Program-made: the position numbers and the translations under genes
Assembly (NCBI GenBank): GCA_019638275.1
Contig: JAHBUC010000009.1
Span: 1-64,000 of the forward strand
DNA length: 64,000 nt
Direction of reading: 5' to 3'
From: Cyclobacteriaceae bacterium
Lineage (GTDB): Bacteria > Bacteroidota > Bacteroidia > Cytophagales > Cyclobacteriaceae
In this document: positions 11,011-19,585 of the stretch, piece by piece
How positions within the stretch are numbered: the stretch's first letter is position 1
Layout of the letters: each line of letters begins with the position of its first letter
The notes under the pieces: model-generated
The model's input: only the letters and a program-made list of their open reading frames with translations
What the model was told of the DNA's origin: nothing
Databases searched by the model: none

Positions 11011-11027
11011 ATTTACTTAAAGTAAAT
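11011..11027. promoter_or_regulatory. Inverted repeat, candidate operator
   Basis: ATTTACTT-A-AAGTAAAT: perfect 8-bp arms around one base. It lies 33-49 bases upstream of the LamG lipoprotein start (minus strand) and about 150 bases before the divergent AraC gene, where a repressor or activator of the lipoprotein gene could bind. Confidence 0.4.
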
Positions 11028-11178
11028 AAAATTTCTAAAAGAGTGCCGTTGCCCAGTGTGAAGGAGAATAATTGAGTGTTAAAAGACCCACGCTAAGCCG
11101 GGATAGATAGTTCCTGCTTATGCCTGAATACTATCAAAATATAACTGCAAACCCTGAAAATACCTTTTATATTGCATT

Positions 11179-12042
11179 ATGTTAACCATACCCATCCGGT
11201 CCATTCGGCCTCAGGACCAAAAACCTGATGGGTTAGAGGGTTTTAAGATTCGAAGCCTGAAAGAGGTGCTTGCCGGAAAGGATATGAACCAGGAGTTGCA
11301 CCGACATGACTTCTATTTTATTCTGGTAGTCACCAAGGGGGTAGGCACACATGAAATTGATTTCATTAAACACCGTGTAACCAACAACTCCATCTTCATC
11401 ATGCGGCCGGGGCAGGTGCATGAACTCGTGTTAAAGGCCGGAAGCGAAGGCTTTTTGCTGGAATTCAATAAGCAGTTTCAATTCTCAGCTTCTCAAACGG
11501 GAAATTCGCTTTTGCGCAAGGCAGCTAACCGTAATTTCTGTAAGGTTGGCAAGGCGGATATCCAACGGCTATGTATCCCCTTGCAAGCCATGCTGGAAGA
11601 ATACCAATTAAAAAAGGAAGGCTTTGAAACCGTGATGAAAGCCTACCTGGAAATTTTTCTCATTCAGTTCCTACGGTATCAGCAACATCGTGAGCCCGTA
11701 GGTACGAAAGCAACTACCTACCAGCAGGAAAAGCTGCAAGAGTTTTTAGATTTATTGGAGGTAAACATTAGTTCTGAAAAGCTTGCAAGTGCCTATGCCG
11801 ATATGGTAAGCCTCTCTCCTTTCCAGCTCAACTCCATAACTAAAGGCCTGCTCGGAAAAACCGTTGCTGAACTTATTGAAGACCAGATTCTCCTGGAGGC
11901 CAAGCGCCACCTTCTGGCTACCTCCAATCAAGTGAACCAGATTGCCTTTCAACTGGGTTATGAGGATGTATCTTACTTTATTCGTTTCTTCAAAAAGCTT
12001 ACCGGCCATACACCGGAGGCCTTTCGTAAGAACTTTGGTTAA
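11179..12042 (+). CDS. AraC-family transcriptional regulator
   Basis: 287 residues. The N-terminal cupin-like sensor domain includes DFYFILVVTKGVGTHEID and a conserved IMRPGQVHEL turn. The C-terminal double helix-turn-helix (about 190-287) ends with the AraC signature VNQIAFQLGYEDVSYFIRFFKKLTGHTPEAFRKN. Cytoplasmic; expected to regulate nearby genes in response to a small molecule. The best candidates are the four genes downstream (12129-14772), in the same direction. ATG at 11179 has no obvious Shine-Dalgarno. The ligand is unknown. Confidence 0.92.
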   Translation: MLTIPIRSIRPQDQKPDGLEGFKIRSLKEVLAGKDMNQELHRHDFYFILVVTKGVGTHEIDFIKHRVTNNSIFIMRPGQVHELVLKAGSEGFLLEFNKQFQFSASQTGNSLLRKAANRNFCKVGKADIQRLCIPLQAMLEEYQLKKEGFETVMKAYLEIFLIQFLRYQQHREPVGTKATTYQQEKLQEFLDLLEVNISSEKLASAYADMVSLSPFQLNSITKGLLGKTVAELIEDQILLEAKRHLLATSNQVNQIAFQLGYEDVSYFIRFFKKLTGHTPEAFRKNFG

Positions 12043-12091
12043 GTCCCACCCGACTTCATAATCGTCCTATCTCGCTGGCGTTGCCTGCCGC

Positions 12092-12099
12092 TACCTTTG
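12092..12099 (+). promoter_or_regulatory. Putative -7 promoter box
   Basis: TACCTTTG fits TAnnTTTG and ends 29 bases before the ATG at 12129, a suitable distance for a promoter of the 12129-14772 gene group. No good -33 element is seen. Confidence 0.35.
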
Positions 12100-12128
12100 C
12101 TTCCAGTTAAGCAAAACAAAAGCAACGC

Positions 12129-12353
12129 ATGAAAACAAAAATGAAATTGATGGCATCGCTAAAAATCTGGGCTGTCATCTACCCTTCTATTACGCTGTTT
12201 CTCTATCTGTTTGGAGAGGCTTTATCTGTACTTCCTTTGTACCAGCGCACTTTTCTGTTAACCATTACGCTGGTGCCGTGGATAGTATTTGTTGGTGTAC
12301 CATTCGTGGATGTTATTCTAAAAAAATTCTCATCTGAACCAAATGCCAAGTAA
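12129..12353 (+). CDS. Small two-helix membrane protein
   Basis: 74 residues with two hydrophobic helices (WAVIYPSITLFLYLFGEAL and TFLLTITLVPWIVFVGVPFV) and a charged tail. It resembles the C-terminal membrane tail of antibiotic-biosynthesis-monooxygenase-like proteins, but the enzymatic part is absent; I do not recognise a specific family. Real coding is supported by good hydrophobic architecture, its position between a -7 box and the oxidoreductase, and a 5-base gap to the next gene. Function unknown. Confidence 0.6.
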   Translation: MKTKMKLMASLKIWAVIYPSITLFLYLFGEALSVLPLYQRTFLLTITLVPWIVFVGVPFVDVILKKFSSEPNAK

Positions 12354-12358
12354 AGAAC

Positions 12359-13381
12359 ATGAATGCAGCGGGTCATCAAGGGCTAATGGGTAGAAGAGCA
12401 TTCCTTCAGCAATTCAGCATTCTGACAGCCGCTGCTATTCCTCATTTTTCAATGGATTCAATAGTCAAAAGTAAAAGAATGAAAGAAAAATTTGATGTCA
12501 TCATTGTGGGTGGAAGCTATGCAGGACTGTCAGCTGCCATGGCGTTGGGTCGGGCACTACGGGAGGTGTTGATCATTGACGGGGGTAAGCCGGCTAATCG
12601 GTTTACACCCTACTCCCATAATTTTATTACCCACGATGGAAAACGCCCGGATGAAATTGCAACATTGGCACGCCAACAGGTAGCAAAGTATTCATCAGTA
12701 AAACAAGTTGAAGGATTCGTTGTCAGTGCAGAGAAAGTGGATCAGGAATTTATAGTCGGACTTGACACGGGAACTCAATTCGCTTCCACAAAACTCATTT
12801 TCGCTACAGGTGTCGTTGACCTGATGCCCGCTATTCCGGGTTTCGCAGATTGCTGGGGTAAGTCGGCTCTCCATTGCCCCTACTGTCATGGCTATGAAGT
12901 GCGAAATACCAAAACCGGAATTCTGGGCAACGGTGACTATGCCTTTGAATTTGGTTCACTCATTTCCAACTGGACGCGCGAGCTTGTCATCTTCACCAAT
13001 GGTCCTGCAACCTTAAATGCCGAGCAAAAGGCAACGTTAGATCGACATCGCATACCGGTTATTGAGCATCGGATACAGGCGTTTCACCACGATCAGGGCT
13101 ATTTGAAAAGCATTTTATTTGAGAATGGGCACTCAACTATGGTTTCAACCATCTATGCCCGGCCTGAATTTAAACAGCATACCAATCTCCCTGCCCAATT
13201 GGGTTGTGAGCTAACACCCGAAGGCTACATCAAAATCGATTCATCACATCGAACAACAATGCCTGGAGTTTACGCCTGTGGCGATAATGTTACCCGACTC
13301 CGTACCGTGTCGAATGCTGTCGCTATGGGAACGGTTGCTGGTATGATGGCTAACAAAGATTTAGTTACAGAAACCTTTTAA
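12359..13381 (+). CDS. Thioredoxin-reductase-like FAD/NAD(P) oxidoreductase
   Basis: The core has the FAD-binding motif VIIVGGSYAGLSAAMALGRA, a redox CPYC pair (Cys173/Cys176 in HCPYCHGYE), an NAD(P)-binding region (TGILGNGDYAFEFG) and the closing FAD motif GVYACGDNV, as in low-molecular-weight thioredoxin-reductase-like flavoproteins. Relatives usually begin close to the FAD motif, where MKEKFDVIIVGG (ATG 12479) would be an ordinary start. The frame here extends 40 residues further with GRRAFLQQFSILTAAAIPHF, which looks like a twin-arginine leader. Either the enzyme is exported folded with its FAD or translation starts at 12479. The second half of the NAD(P) site is not strongly canonical (SLISNWTREL). 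Likely co-transcribed with its neighbours. Confidence 0.85.
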   Translation: MNAAGHQGLMGRRAFLQQFSILTAAAIPHFSMDSIVKSKRMKEKFDVIIVGGSYAGLSAAMALGRALREVLIIDGGKPANRFTPYSHNFITHDGKRPDEIATLARQQVAKYSSVKQVEGFVVSAEKVDQEFIVGLDTGTQFASTKLIFATGVVDLMPAIPGFADCWGKSALHCPYCHGYEVRNTKTGILGNGDYAFEFGSLISNWTRELVIFTNGPATLNAEQKATLDRHRIPVIEHRIQAFHHDQGYLKSILFENGHSTMVSTIYARPEFKQHTNLPAQLGCELTPEGYIKIDSSHRTTMPGVYACGDNVTRLRTVSNAVAMGTVAGMMANKDLVTETF

Positions 13382-13404
13382 TCACAACATAACCAAAAAG
13401 TAAA

Positions 13405-14097
13405 ATGAAACCCTCAGGAAACAATGCAAAAACGCTCACTGCAAAAGGCCGTGTTAATGGAAAACTGACGAGCTTCAACCTGATAGCCGCGTTGGTGCTA
13501 ATGACCACCCTCCTTTCATTCAGTCAGAGCAGTCATGTCGCTATTGTGGTAACCACAACGGATGTCAACTTCAATTATGGCGGGAAGAATGCCGAATTAA
13601 AATCTTCCAAGGAAAACGTTCGTGCCCTCCGTGCCGGTTTATCCTTCCAGGCAGGTTTAACCAAACACTTTTCCTGGGTAGGCGAACTTTACTATGCCAC
13701 AAAAGGCGGAATACTCAACGCTGGTAATGGGTTAACGCAAGATAAGTCCACCCTAAAACTGTACTCCGCTGAGCTACCGTTAATGGCTCGCTTTCACATG
13801 GGCCGTTTCTATCTTAATACTGGTCCGTATGCCTCATACATCTTTTCAGGTCGGATGACTACGAGCGGGCCGGATGCAGGAAGCGTCTCTTTCAATAACA
13901 CCGATGGCTTTAAACGATTCGACTGGGGTTGGCAAGCCGGTGCAGGCTATGTATTTGATGTAAAGAAAAGCAAACTAGCCATTGATGTACGCTATGGTCA
14001 CGGATTGACTTCTTTATCGCGTGATATTACTCGCTATAATCAGATGCTCAGCATCAGCGTCAGTATGTTTAAATCCTTTAAGAAAAATATTTTTTAA
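13405..14097 (+). CDS. Outer-membrane beta-barrel protein (PorT-like fold)
   Basis: 230 residues; an N-terminal basic stretch, a hydrophobic signal (FNLIAALVLMTTLLSFSQS), then alternating beta-strands with many aromatic ends (FSWVGELYYATKGG, FYLNTGPYASYIFSG, WGWQAGAGYVFDV, LAIDVRYGHGLTSLS). This is the small outer-membrane barrel type common in Bacteroidota (outer-membrane protein beta-barrel domain). It probably lies in the outer membrane; the substrate is unknown. 23 bases after the oxidoreductase. Confidence 0.8.
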   Translation: MKPSGNNAKTLTAKGRVNGKLTSFNLIAALVLMTTLLSFSQSSHVAIVVTTTDVNFNYGGKNAELKSSKENVRALRAGLSFQAGLTKHFSWVGELYYATKGGILNAGNGLTQDKSTLKLYSAELPLMARFHMGRFYLNTGPYASYIFSGRMTTSGPDAGSVSFNNTDGFKRFDWGWQAGAGYVFDVKKSKLAIDVRYGHGLTSLSRDITRYNQMLSISVSMFKSFKKNIF

Positions 14098-14109
14098 CAG
14101 GATTTACCG

Positions 14110-14772
14110 ATGACCCCACTGCGCAAAACTTCGCTAACGGCCGGTATACTTTACCTGCTCACCTTTATCTCCATTCCTGCTTTTGTCCTCTATGGTCCGA
14201 TTCACGAACCGGATTTCATACTGGGAGCGGATGCTGACACTAACGTTGTCATTGGAAATATTCTGGAATTGGTTGTGGCATTAGCTGGTATAGGCACTGC
14301 TGTCGTATTATATCCAGTTCTCAAAAAACAAAACGAAGCTATGTCTCTCGCTTTAGTAGGCGCAAGAATACTGGAAGCTGCTACCATATTCCTTGGGGTA
14401 TTGTTCCTGCTTACGGTTGTGTCTTTACATCGGTCATCGGCTGGAACAGACGCATTAGTGATAAGTCGCACGCTGGTTACTATGTATGACCGCATGTTTC
14501 TTATCGGGCAAAGCCTCATGCCGGCTGTGGATGATATGTTGTTGGGTCTCTTACTTTATCACTCAAGACTGGTGCCGAGAGGACTTTCCATCATTGGAAT
14601 TATTGGTGGGCCAGTACTTTTAGCCGGTACTTTCTCGGTTATGTTCGGGTTGCTTGATCAGCGTGAACCACTGGCGGGATTAAGTGCACTATTTGTTGCT
14701 GTCTTCGAGTTTTCATTAGGTATTTATCTTATCAAAAAAGGATTTAAGTCGGACACTTTGAATAAATCATAA
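14110..14772 (+). CDS. DUF4386 integral membrane protein
   Basis: 220 residues with about six membrane helices, starting MTPLRKTSLTAGILYLLTFI and ending LAGLSALFVAVFEFSLGIYLIKKGF, the DUF4386 pattern. Function unknown for the family. It starts 12 bases after the barrel gene stop and is the last gene of the 12129-14772 group. Confidence 0.88.
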   Translation: MTPLRKTSLTAGILYLLTFISIPAFVLYGPIHEPDFILGADADTNVVIGNILELVVALAGIGTAVVLYPVLKKQNEAMSLALVGARILEAATIFLGVLFLLTVVSLHRSSAGTDALVISRTLVTMYDRMFLIGQSLMPAVDDMLLGLLLYHSRLVPRGLSIIGIIGGPVLLAGTFSVMFGLLDQREPLAGLSALFVAVFEFSLGIYLIKKGFKSDTLNKS

Positions 14773-14850
14773 CTGTAGGCAGATGCAAGTTGTTAGACGT
14801 GTTCTTTTTAATTCTGAAAAGGTTCTGGGTTTTTGATGAGTAGTTTTAAT

Positions 14851-14869
14851 TATCTTAACCATTAAGATA
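14851..14869. promoter_or_regulatory. Perfect inverted repeat, candidate operator
   Basis: TATCTTAA-CCA-TTAAGATA, perfect 8-bp arms, 44 bases before the ATG at 14913. Position and symmetry suit a dimeric repressor (HxlR, MarR or TetR type) controlling the dehydrogenase/acyltransferase pair. No such regulator is adjacent. Confidence 0.55.
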
Positions 14870-14912
14870 CTTCGGGTACAGAATAATAAAGTAATCTTAA
14901 AAAATTTAAAAA

Positions 14913-15839
14913 ATGAAAGCTGTTGTTTACGAACGCTATGGGTCGCCCGAGGTGTTGGAGCTAAGGGAAATACCGAAACCCACACCGAAAAAGAATGAAG
15001 TTCTTGTCAAAGTTCATGCTACCACTGTAACGGCTGGTGATTGGAGAATGCGAAAAGCTGATCCTTTCCTGGCAAGGTTGTTCAACGGTTTGTTCAAGCC
15101 TAGGAGGGTGAAGATTTTGGGATTTGAACTCGCAGGCGTTATTGATGAAGTTGGCCAGGATGTAAAAACTTTTAAGAAAGGAGATGAAGTGTTTGCCTCC
15201 TGTGGATTCAAGTTTGGTGCATATGCCGAATACAAATGTCTTCCTGTTAATGATTCAATTGCTCACAAACCGTCAAACATGACATTCGAAGAAGCGGCCG
15301 CTGTTCCAATTGGCGGGTTGACCGCTCTACGGTTTATTCAATCATCGGGATTGAAAGCGGGTGGCAACATTTTGATTTACGGTGCCTCGGGTAGTGTGGG
15401 CACGTTTGCTGTGCAGATTGCAAAGGCTATTGGTGCAGATGTGACAGCCGTTTGCAGTACTTCCAATGTAGATATGGTAAAATCGCTGGGTGCAGATGAA
15501 GTGATCGACTATACACGAGCTGATTTCACTAAAATCTCCTCTACATTCGATGTAGTCTTTGATACGGTTGGAAAGACATCCAAATCGACATGTAAAGGTC
15601 TGTTGAAACCAAACGGAAAGTATGTGTCAGTCACAGGCACTCCTAAAGAAGGCATTAACGATTTATTACACTTAAAAGAACTGATCGAAGCGGGAAAATT
15701 AAAATCTGTAATTGATCGGAATTACGCGTTGGAACAAATTCGTGAAGCCCATGCGTATGTTGAGTCATTTCGAAAAAAGGGAAATGTATCTGTCAGTGTT
15801 GTCAGCTCAAACCATCATACTTCGGAAAATATTTTATGA
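14913..15839 (+). CDS. Zinc-free MDR dehydrogenase, quinone-oxidoreductase-like
   Basis: 308 residues of the medium-chain dehydrogenase/reductase superfamily: N-terminal GroES-like domain ([33 protein letters not shown]), then the Rossmann NADPH motif [20 protein letters not shown]. The catalytic and structural zinc cysteines of alcohol dehydrogenases are absent, pointing to the quinone-oxidoreductase/enoyl-reductase branch that uses NADPH to reduce quinones or enals. An A-rich leader precedes ATG 14913. Its stop overlaps the acyltransferase start by 4 bases. The operator-like repeat at 14851 suggests inducible expression, common for electrophile-responsive members. Confidence 0.9.
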   Translation: MKAVVYERYGSPEVLELREIPKPTPKKNEVLVKVHATTVTAGDWRMRKADPFLARLFNGLFKPRRVKILGFELAGVIDEVGQDVKTFKKGDEVFASCGFKFGAYAEYKCLPVNDSIAHKPSNMTFEEAAAVPIGGLTALRFIQSSGLKAGGNILIYGASGSVGTFAVQIAKAIGADVTAVCSTSNVDMVKSLGADEVIDYTRADFTKISSTFDVVFDTVGKTSKSTCKGLLKPNGKYVSVTGTPKEGINDLLHLKELIEAGKLKSVIDRNYALEQIREAHAYVESFRKKGNVSVSVVSSNHHTSENIL

Positions 15840-16981
15840 AGAATAGCAGATATTATTACATTGATTTATTAAGAGTTATTGCCATTTTAATGATGTTCGT
15901 CTACCACGTTTTTATGGTATTCGTAGCGGAATCGGACTGGCATATTAAAAATGAAGAAACAAGCAATACACTTTTAGAAATTAACTATTGGATGGCATCG
16001 TTTAGAATGCCTTTGCTTTTTTTCGTTTCCGGGTATATCTCTTATATTCTGATGCAACGATTAAGCTGGAAAGCATTCGCGATTCAGCGATTTATTCGTT
16101 TAATAATTCCTACCATTGTTGGGACGTTTATACTTGTAGCGCCTCAAATATTCTTTGAACGGAAGTTGGAGGGAAACAGTCAAACCTACTTTGAGTTCTA
16201 TCAGTCCTTTTTGGAATTCAAGTGGTGGCCAGATGGAAACTTTCATTGGCTACACCTGTGGTTTATACCTTACCTGTTTTGCTATAATATTCTATCGATC
16301 CCGCTTTTCCATGCACTCCAAAAGGACAATACGTTTACACGGAGACTGGAACATTTTTTTCGAAAGCCCTATTCGTTATTTGTTTTTGTTCTGATTGCAA
16401 TAATTCCTTATTCCTTTTTATCTGTGCATTATGAAACGACTTACGATTTAATACATGACATAGCCAGGCATTCCTTTTTCATATTCTTTACGGTCGCAGG
16501 GCTATTGTTCTTTAGATTTCCACAATTAATAGAAACCCTTGAAGCGAAAAGGCGATTGTTCTTGAAGCTCTCAATTTTGTCTATTTTAATAATTAACATT
16601 CTCAGATGGAATGGCTGGGAACCTTTTGATATCTGGGAGAACTGGATTGAAAAGCCGCAAACGTATCTTTTTCTTGGTCTGCAAAACTTCAATGCCTGGA
16701 TGTGGGTGTTTGCAGTTTTAGGGTATGGAAAAAGGTATTTGAACAAGGACTCCAAATCCCTTCAATACATGAGTACGGCCGTGTATCCTTTCTATATTTT
16801 GCATCAAACAGTAATTGTGATAATAGCTTATTATGTTGTTGGAACCAATGATGAAGTCTCTCTAAAACTTACTTTCCTACTAGTTGTCTGCTTCTCTATT
16901 ACAGTGGCAATATATCATCTATTCATTCGACCGTATAATACGATGAGGTTTTTATTTGGACTGAAAGAGAAGAGCCAATAA
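15836..16981 (+). CDS. Acyltransferase 3 family membrane protein
   Basis: 381 residues, about ten membrane helices. It starts [26 protein letters not shown], the acyltransferase-3 opening with its conserved histidine, and carries [12 protein letters not shown] in the middle. Family members move acetyl or other acyl groups onto sugars or lipids at the membrane; the substrate here is unknown. Overlaps the dehydrogenase by 4 bases (ATGA), so co-translated. The gene is visibly more A+T-rich than its neighbours. Confidence 0.88.
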   Translation: MKNSRYYYIDLLRVIAILMMFVYHVFMVFVAESDWHIKNEETSNTLLEINYWMASFRMPLLFFVSGYISYILMQRLSWKAFAIQRFIRLIIPTIVGTFILVAPQIFFERKLEGNSQTYFEFYQSFLEFKWWPDGNFHWLHLWFIPYLFCYNILSIPLFHALQKDNTFTRRLEHFFRKPYSLFVFVLIAIIPYSFLSVHYETTYDLIHDIARHSFFIFFTVAGLLFFRFPQLIETLEAKRRLFLKLSILSILIINILRWNGWEPFDIWENWIEKPQTYLFLGLQNFNAWMWVFAVLGYGKRYLNKDSKSLQYMSTAVYPFYILHQTVIVIIAYYVVGTNDEVSLKLTFLLVVCFSITVAIYHLFIRPYNTMRFLFGLKEKSQ

Positions 16982-17280
16982 CTTCATGAAATCTCATTAT
17001 TGTTATACCTCACTCCTACTGAAGCACTTTGGGCTTTATACCTATTGCTTTTGCCAACCCAGCATCAGCACACATTGTCAGGCCGCGCATCCCTCCCTCC
17101 CGATAGCTATCGGGACCGAAGCCCGCCAATAAGTGCTGCTGCCCCAGCCCGTAGTAAATGATAAACATTGGCTTTTGAAAATGTCCGCGCTAAAAAACTT
17201 TTGATGAATATTGGAGAAAGGCCATGCCTTCATTATAACTCATTCCCACGCTACTTCACCTTCACATACCGCTTGCCAGG
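16982..17280. other. Intergenic region with a palindrome and a dispersed repeat
   Basis: No gene seen. It lies downstream of both flanking genes (convergent). It holds an 18-bp perfect palindrome TCCCGATAGCTATCGGGA (17098-17115) and, directly after it, repeat copy A (17119-17223). The rest, including 17224-17280, has no recognisable signal. Confidence 0.6.
17119..17223 (-). repeat. Dispersed intergenic repeat, copy A
   Basis: On the plus strand it begins AAGCCCGCCAAT and ends with GCGCTAAAAAACTTTT followed by ATGAAT...AAGGCC. The same start, middle (GTGCTGCTGCCCCAGCCC against GTGATGCTACCCCTGCCC) and end recur at 19362-19491. Both copies lie just 3' of a minus-strand type IX cargo gene, and both have a TCCCGA/TCGGGA hairpin next to or within them. 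Confidence 0.6.
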
Positions 17281-19278
17281 CTACCGAATAATGGTCAGTG
17301 GGCCTGTCATGGGCTTATCAAAGCAAGGGTTTTTAACCAGGTAGAAATAAACCCCGGAAGATAGCTTATCACCGTTCCAGTCACTTGTATAGGCTCTTGA
17401 CTGAAACACCTGACTGCCCCATCGATCATAAATGAAAACGGAGGTATTGCCATCGAAGCCTGACAAATCAAAGAATTCATTGAAGTCATCACCATCGGGG
17501 GTTATGATGTTAGGGATAAAAGGTGCCCCTGCTTTGACGTAATTCACGATGTTACTTTCACTCTGACCACACGCGTTTTTTTGTTTTATAACGTACTCCC
17601 CCTCCTCCCGTGGACTTATCTCAGTTTGGCCTTCCGGATAAGACGCTGGCGCACCATTAAAATACCACGTAAAGGAATCGCTGGTTTTCGCCACAATCTT
17701 ATTACACTGCTTTTCAATCTGTAGCTCGCTCAACGCAAAGTCCATACGAACAGTTTGATAGGGAGAAAAAGATCCCGTCCCATTCGCATTCTTACCCCGC
17801 ACCCGTACCTGGTATTCGCCATCAATGCCATACGCACCTGGCATAAACACAAGCGCAGTACCTGGAGTCTCAATCATTACGGTTTTGTCTCCGTACCGGA
17901 TCTCCCATTGATAAACCTCTGCATGTTCAATGGCCGTTGTAGTAATTTCGATACCGGCTGTTGCACACTGAACAAGGGGCGCATAAACGGTATTGGCAGG
18001 CAATGGAATTGCGGGAATCCCCAATTTCAAAATAAATGCGGTTGTCTTGTTGGCTGAATAATCAGTTATCCGGCCGCTTACGTATAGGGAGTCTTCAGCG
18101 TCAATACCAAACCCACCCGCTATATCCCCCCTAAACTGCGAAAGTACAATTTCGTGAATGAAATCGCCCGTCATGCTGTACGCGTAAATAAAAACGTGCA
18201 AACCATCTTGCCCTGCTACAAAAACAGTATTGTTCTTGATCACGATATTGTCAATGGAGTTACCGGTTGAATGGTTAACTCTTGGCACCGCCCAGTCCAC
18301 ATTTCCATGGACATCAAATTTTACAATATATAAACTGGAGGCATGCTCATTCGTTGTGCTTCCGTGCAACACATGATTTCCAAATTCAGCCGACATGAAG
18401 TAATGACCACCGGCAAATAAGTTTCCATTGCCGTCTGCTTTCATCGCTCCATCCTGTACAAGATTCGGACTTGATTCCGGTGATTCAGTTTGCTTAACGG
18501 AGGTGAGCCAGCTGCAGGTACCCAGATTGTCCATCCGGGCATAGAACAGCGTATACTGTCCGGTAGCCACTGCACTTTTGCCATCCAGTGAGAAATCAGC
18601 CCAAAATGTTCCGTTAAAATAGGTGTTGCCATCGTCATCGATAGTAGTAGAAATGGGCATGGATTGATTTCCGAAAGTTTTGGCCCAACGAAACGTGCCG
18701 TTGGTGGTGAGGGCCGCTCCAAAGCTGCATGAACTGCACGAAAGCGAATTGCCACCCAGCGTAATACTACCCGCTAACCTTCCAATAAGAACCAGGTCAC
18801 CCTGTTGGTTTACATCAATCTCAATAATATTCTGAACAGGTATCCGCTGATACCATTGGAGTTGGCCATCACCAGTAAGTTTTGCAACATAGCTGGTGTT
18901 TTGTGCTCCCGGAATCGATTGACCGCCAAGGGTCACACCCTGGTTGCATGTCCCCGTAATATAAATATTGCCGGCACCGTCCGACCGTATTTGGCTTAGC
19001 GCATCGTTACCATTGTAAATTACCGGGTGAACCCAGCTTAGATCTCCATGCTTGGTTACTTTTACAATATAACTTCCTGGTCCGGAAAAGGAATGTTCAA
19101 ATACGGAAACATCATTGTTGAAATTTCCAATCGTGTAAATGGCATCATTATTACCAATGCTAAGATTGGTACCAACTACATACCCATTACCGGAAAATTG
19201 CCTTAACCAGGCATATTGCGCTAATGCTACCGGCAACCCCCCAAGCATGAATAGCTTTATTAAAACAAGGAATTTCAC
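17281..19278 (-). CDS. Secreted beta-propeller protein with type B T9SS sorting domain
   Basis: 665 residues from the GTG at 19278, which gives a textbook signal peptide (MKFLVLIKLFMLGGLPVALAQ); the longer TTG-started frame to 19344 adds 22 non-signal residues. The body is made of SBBP-like blades (AGNIYITGTCNQG, GNTYFNGTFWADF, GNLFAGGHYF, DSLYVSGRITDYS), then an Ig/fibronectin-like part. The last 80 residues (PNIITPDGDDFNEFF, VFIYDRWGSQVFQ, LSSGVYFYLV) form the gliding-motility-associated C-terminal sorting domain. Probably exported by the type IX system and surface-held; no PorP/SprF partner is adjacent, unlike the 3623 cargo. Confidence 0.85.
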   Translation of the reverse strand: MKFLVLIKLFMLGGLPVALAQYAWLRQFSGNGYVVGTNLSIGNNDAIYTIGNFNNDVSVFEHSFSGPGSYIVKVTKHGDLSWVHPVIYNGNDALSQIRSDGAGNIYITGTCNQGVTLGGQSIPGAQNTSYVAKLTGDGQLQWYQRIPVQNIIEIDVNQQGDLVLIGRLAGSITLGGNSLSCSSCSFGAALTTNGTFRWAKTFGNQSMPISTTIDDDGNTYFNGTFWADFSLDGKSAVATGQYTLFYARMDNLGTCSWLTSVKQTESPESSPNLVQDGAMKADGNGNLFAGGHYFMSAEFGNHVLHGSTTNEHASSLYIVKFDVHGNVDWAVPRVNHSTGNSIDNIVIKNNTVFVAGQDGLHVFIYAYSMTGDFIHEIVLSQFRGDIAGGFGIDAEDSLYVSGRITDYSANKTTAFILKLGIPAIPLPANTVYAPLVQCATAGIEITTTAIEHAEVYQWEIRYGDKTVMIETPGTALVFMPGAYGIDGEYQVRVRGKNANGTGSFSPYQTVRMDFALSELQIEKQCNKIVAKTSDSFTWYFNGAPASYPEGQTEISPREEGEYVIKQKNACGQSESNIVNYVKAGAPFIPNIITPDGDDFNEFFDLSGFDGNTSVFIYDRWGSQVFQSRAYTSDWNGDKLSSGVYFYLVKNPCFDKPMTGPLTIIR

Positions 19279-19585
19279 AGGGCTAAAATTAAGGAAAAGT
19301 ATCCTATTAGGTCTTGACCAACTCCGCACATGGTCAAGCGGCAAGTGCTACCTGCAAGCCAAAGCCCGCCAATTGGTTCATCCCGATTCTTCGGGAGCGT
19401 GATGCTACCCCTGCCCTGGTGGTAATTAAGGAAGAAGGGAATACTAAAACCCTGCGCTAAAAAAACTTTTTATGAAGATTCGTGTAAGGCCCGGATACCA
19501 AAGCAATTTAACATAACGCAATAACATTATATAACTATTGCTAACTAAACTACTAGCCACAGCTAAGCTCTTAAATGAGCTGATT
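19279..19585. other. Intergenic region with a dispersed repeat
   Basis: Between two minus-strand type IX cargo genes. Holds repeat copy B (19362-19491) with an internal hairpin TCCCGA-TTCT-TCGGGA at 19381-19396. Following it, 19508-19542 is an A+T-rich block (TTAACATAA...ATTATATAACT) that also appears near 10100. No gene and no clear promoter seen. Confidence 0.55.
19362..19491 (-). repeat. Dispersed intergenic repeat, copy B
   Basis: Begins AAGCCCGCCAAT, holds GTGATGCTACCCCTGCCC and ends GCGCTAAAAAAACTTTTT...ATGAA...AAGGCC, aligning with 17119-17223 over its length with an extra 20-25 bases. It lies 3' of the 19586-21913 gene, as copy A lies 3' of the 17281-19278 gene. Confidence 0.6.

Noticed and set aside
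19500..19545. Possible integron attC-type site after a type IX cargo gene
   Set aside because: The core triplets do not fit RYYYAAC/GTTRRRY pairing, there is no integrase in the window, and the neighbouring genes are not a uniform cassette array.
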